Of a DNA stretch of 64,000 bases, positions 62,330 through 64,000 are shown piece after piece; positions within the stretch are counted from its first letter, which is position 1, and each line of letters opens with the position of its first letter. Under the pieces are notes generated by a model. The model made no database searches. It worked only from the letters and a program-made list of their open reading frames with translations, and had not been told where the DNA came from. This DNA comes from Nioella sp965215655 (GTDB taxonomy: Bacteria > Pseudomonadota > Alphaproteobacteria > Rhodobacterales > Rhodobacteraceae). The position numbers and the translations under genes are program-made. The stretch is taken from contig NZ_OZ244111.1 in the NCBI RefSeq assembly GCF_965215655.1, positions 3,844,001 to 3,908,000 on the forward strand, written 5' to 3'.

Positions 62330-63379
62330 TTAAGGATGGACTATCTCACGCGCCAGAACTGACATCGAGCCGCTCAACCCTTTCAGCATTCTGCTCCCAT
62401 CAGGTCCAAAAACGAAACAATCGGTATCTGCAAAGTCGATTCTGATCGCCTGATCCGTCTGAATACTGTGCTGACCGAACAGGCGCAGTGTCACAGGCTG
62501 CCCGTCTTCCGTCGTCGCAAGAACATTGGTGTCCCCACCCAGATTTTCGACATGGGTTACGGTTGCCTGCAAACGGCCCTGATCCGTGATGCGCAGATAT
62601 TCCGGGCGGATTCCGATCATCTGGCCCTTTGCGCCTCCAACCATCTCGGCAGGCAGGAAGTTCATCGCAGGAGACCCGATGAACCCGGCCACGAACTGAT
62701 TGGCGGGGTTGTTGTACAGCTCCATCGGGCTGCCGACCTGTTCTACCCTTCCATCGCGCAGCACGACGATCTTGTCGGCCAATGTCATCGCCTCGATCTG
62801 GTCATGGGTGACGTAGATCATCGAGGCAGCAAGGGTCCGGTGTAGACGGGCGATTTCCACGCGGGTGTTCATGCGCAGGGCCGCGTCAAGGTTGGACAGC
62901 GGCTCGTCGAAAAGAAACAGCTTGGGCTGGCGCACCACGGCCCGGCCAATGGCAACCCGCTGACGCTGACCGCCCGACAGTTCCGAGGGGCGACGGTCCA
63001 GATACTCGCCAAGCGACAGCATCCGGGCAGCCTCGGCCACGCGGTCCTCGATCACCTGTTTCGGCTGGCCTTCCTGTTTCAGGCCAAGTGCCATATTGCC
63101 GCGCACCGTCAGGTGCGGGTAGAGCGCATAGCTCTGGAACACCATGGCGATACCGCGTTTTGCGGGGGGGACGGCGTTCACCTCTTCACCGGCGATCTCG
63201 ACCGTGCCCGAAGTCGCATCCTCCAGCCCTGCAATCACCCGCAACAACGTGGACTTTCCGCAACCGGAGGGGCCGACGAAAACGACAAACTCGCCGTCCT
63301 CAACCTCCAGGTCGATGTCTTTCAGCACATGGACGGAGCCGAAGGATTTATTGACGTTTTTCAGGCTGAGGGCGGTCAT
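62330..63379 (-). CDS. ugpC: sugar ABC transporter ATP-binding protein (MalK/UgpC type)
   Basis: A 349-residue ATPase of a carbohydrate importer. Walker A GPSGCGKSTLLRVIAGLE, Q-loop VFQSYALYPHLTV, signature LSGGQRQRVAIGRAVV, Walker B LFLFDEPLSNLDA and H-loop YVTHDQIEAM are all present. A C-terminal TOBE/OB regulatory domain covers about 240-349 (IGIRPEYLRI). The sn-glycerol-3-phosphate or sugar substrate cannot be fixed, because permease and binding-protein genes would lie beyond the right edge. Its start overlaps the stop of the oxidoreductase gene by 4 bp. Confidence 0.9.
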   Translation of the reverse strand: MTALSLKNVNKSFGSVHVLKDIDLEVEDGEFVVFVGPSGCGKSTLLRVIAGLEDATSGTVEIAGEEVNAVPPAKRGIAMVFQSYALYPHLTVRGNMALGLKQEGQPKQVIEDRVAEAARMLSLGEYLDRRPSELSGGQRQRVAIGRAVVRQPKLFLFDEPLSNLDAALRMNTRVEIARLHRTLAASMIYVTHDQIEAMTLADKIVVLRDGRVEQVGSPMELYNNPANQFVAGFIGSPAMNFLPAEMVGGAKGQMIGIRPEYLRITDQGRLQATVTHVENLGGDTNVLATTEDGQPVTLRLFGQHSIQTDQAIRIDFADTDCFVFGPDGSRMLKGLSGSMSVLAREIVHP

Positions 63380-64000
63380 GATGTGCGGTCCTTCAGGTCG
63401 ATCGGTTTGCCGGTGCGGATGCTTTCATCTGCGGCAAGGCAAATGGCCAGCGATTGCACGGCGTCATTCATATGGCGGGTCAGGTCGATATCCTCGGCAA
63501 TGGCGCGCAGGATGTAGGCTTGTTCGGCGGCGCAGAGATCGTCATGGCCGGGTTCGTCCTCCATCTCGATCAGCTGGTCGCCTGTGGGCCGGTGGACAAG
63601 GATCCCGCCCACCTTGGTGTGACCGTCTACGTCGTCGGAGGATCCCTTGTTGCCTTCGGTGATCGAAACCGCGCCATTGGGGCTGACGATATCCTTCACG
63701 AAAAACGCTGTTTCCGACATCATCGGGCCCCACCCGGCCTCGTACCAGCCGACCGATCCGTCCTCGAAAATCACCTGGAATTGGCCGTAGTTGTACATGT
63801 CGGGCGCGATTTCATCGGACAGGCGCAGGCCCATCCCATGGACGCGCACCGGGGCCGAGTCGGTGATCTGGCACATGACGTCGACATAGTGGACGCCACA
63901 ATCGACGATCGGACTGGTGGTCTGCATCAGCGATTTGTGGGTTTCCCAGGTCTCACCGGTCGATTGCTGGTTCAGGTTCAGACGGAACACATAGGGCCCG
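63376..64000 (-). CDS. Gfo/Idh/MocA family oxidoreductase, C-terminal part (partial)
   Basis: The C-terminal 207 residues of an NAD(P)-dependent sugar dehydrogenase-like protein; the N-terminal Rossmann domain lies beyond the right edge. The visible part contains DCGVHYVDVMCQI, the conserved Asp-x3-His active-site motif, and a beta-sheet domain (FQVIFEDGSVGWYEAGWGP). It is translationally coupled (ATGA) to the sugar ABC ATPase gene, so it probably oxidises the imported sugar or sugar alcohol. The GTG at about 63990 is an internal codon, because the frame stays open to the edge. Confidence 0.88.
   Translation of the reverse strand, partial: GPYVFRLNLNQQSTGETWETHKSLMQTTSPIVDCGVHYVDVMCQITDSAPVRVHGMGLRLSDEIAPDMYNYGQFQVIFEDGSVGWYEAGWGPMMSETAFFVKDIVSPNGAVSITEGNKGSSDDVDGHTKVGGILVHRPTGDQLIEMEDEPGHDDLCAAEQAYILRAIAEDIDLTRHMNDAVQSLAICLAADESIRTGKPIDLKDRTS

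Overview
The window is a high-GC bacterial chromosome segment with dense genes, many 4-bp start/stop overlaps and frequent GTG/TTG starts. Gene content (fused MrpA-MrpB antiporter subunit, Hint-domain protein beside an HlyC-like acyltransferase, sulfotransferase-like proteins, an IS5/IS903-type insertion sequence) points to an alphaproteobacterium, most likely Rhodobacterales (Roseobacter group). No rRNA, tRNA or CRISPR array was recognised, so the placement rests on proteins only.

Region 1 (1-30 kb) is mostly housekeeping. It holds an RNA m5U methyltransferase (partial), a glyoxalase-like protein, a two-gene ABC exporter, a LysE exporter, CCA-adding enzyme, two NUDIX hydrolases, Hsp33, a response-regulator/PP2C phosphatase with a divergent HPt protein, threonine deaminase and ArgG. 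It continues with an SCP2 protein, an HlyC-like/Hint-domain gene pair, MsrA, RadC, methionine aminopeptidase, MscS, SfsA, a CinA-like protein, GNAT, AhpD-like and OmpA-like proteins, a LysR regulator and 2,4-dienoyl-CoA reductase.

Region 2 (30.4-37.5 kb) is a plus-strand glycan operon. A bifunctional mannose-1-phosphate guanylyltransferase/phosphomannose isomerase (GDP-mannose supply) is followed by a small protein and two large glycosyltransferases that share an FDxxWY...HYxxxGxxEGR repeat. Region 3 (37.5-43.5 kb) is a complete Mrp-type multisubunit cation/proton antiporter operon on the minus strand (AB-C-D-E-F-G).

Region 4 (44-62.1 kb) is an accessory polysaccharide island, visibly AT-richer between about 53.7 and 58.9 kb. 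It carries UDP-glucose dehydrogenase, a methyltransferase/coiled-coil protein, a second methyltransferase-like protein, and a DUF6492-type/AlgX-like fusion. A GT2-GT4 glycosyltransferase there resembles the chondroitin/hyaluronan polymerase GT-A domain and is interrupted by an IS903-type element with a 9-bp target duplication. The island also has a sulfotransferase-like protein, a hexapeptide acetyltransferase, a large multi-domain glycosyltransferase, and a TPR-GT32 protein whose gene contains a nearly perfect 912-bp tandem duplication. Together these genes suggest a uronic-acid-containing, possibly sulfated and acetylated surface glycan. No recognisable export or polymerase machinery (Wzx/Wzy/Wza or ABC-2) lies in the window.

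Region 5 (62.3-64 kb) is the end of a sugar-uptake/catabolism locus: a MalK/UgpC-type ATPase and a truncated Gfo/Idh/MocA oxidoreductase.
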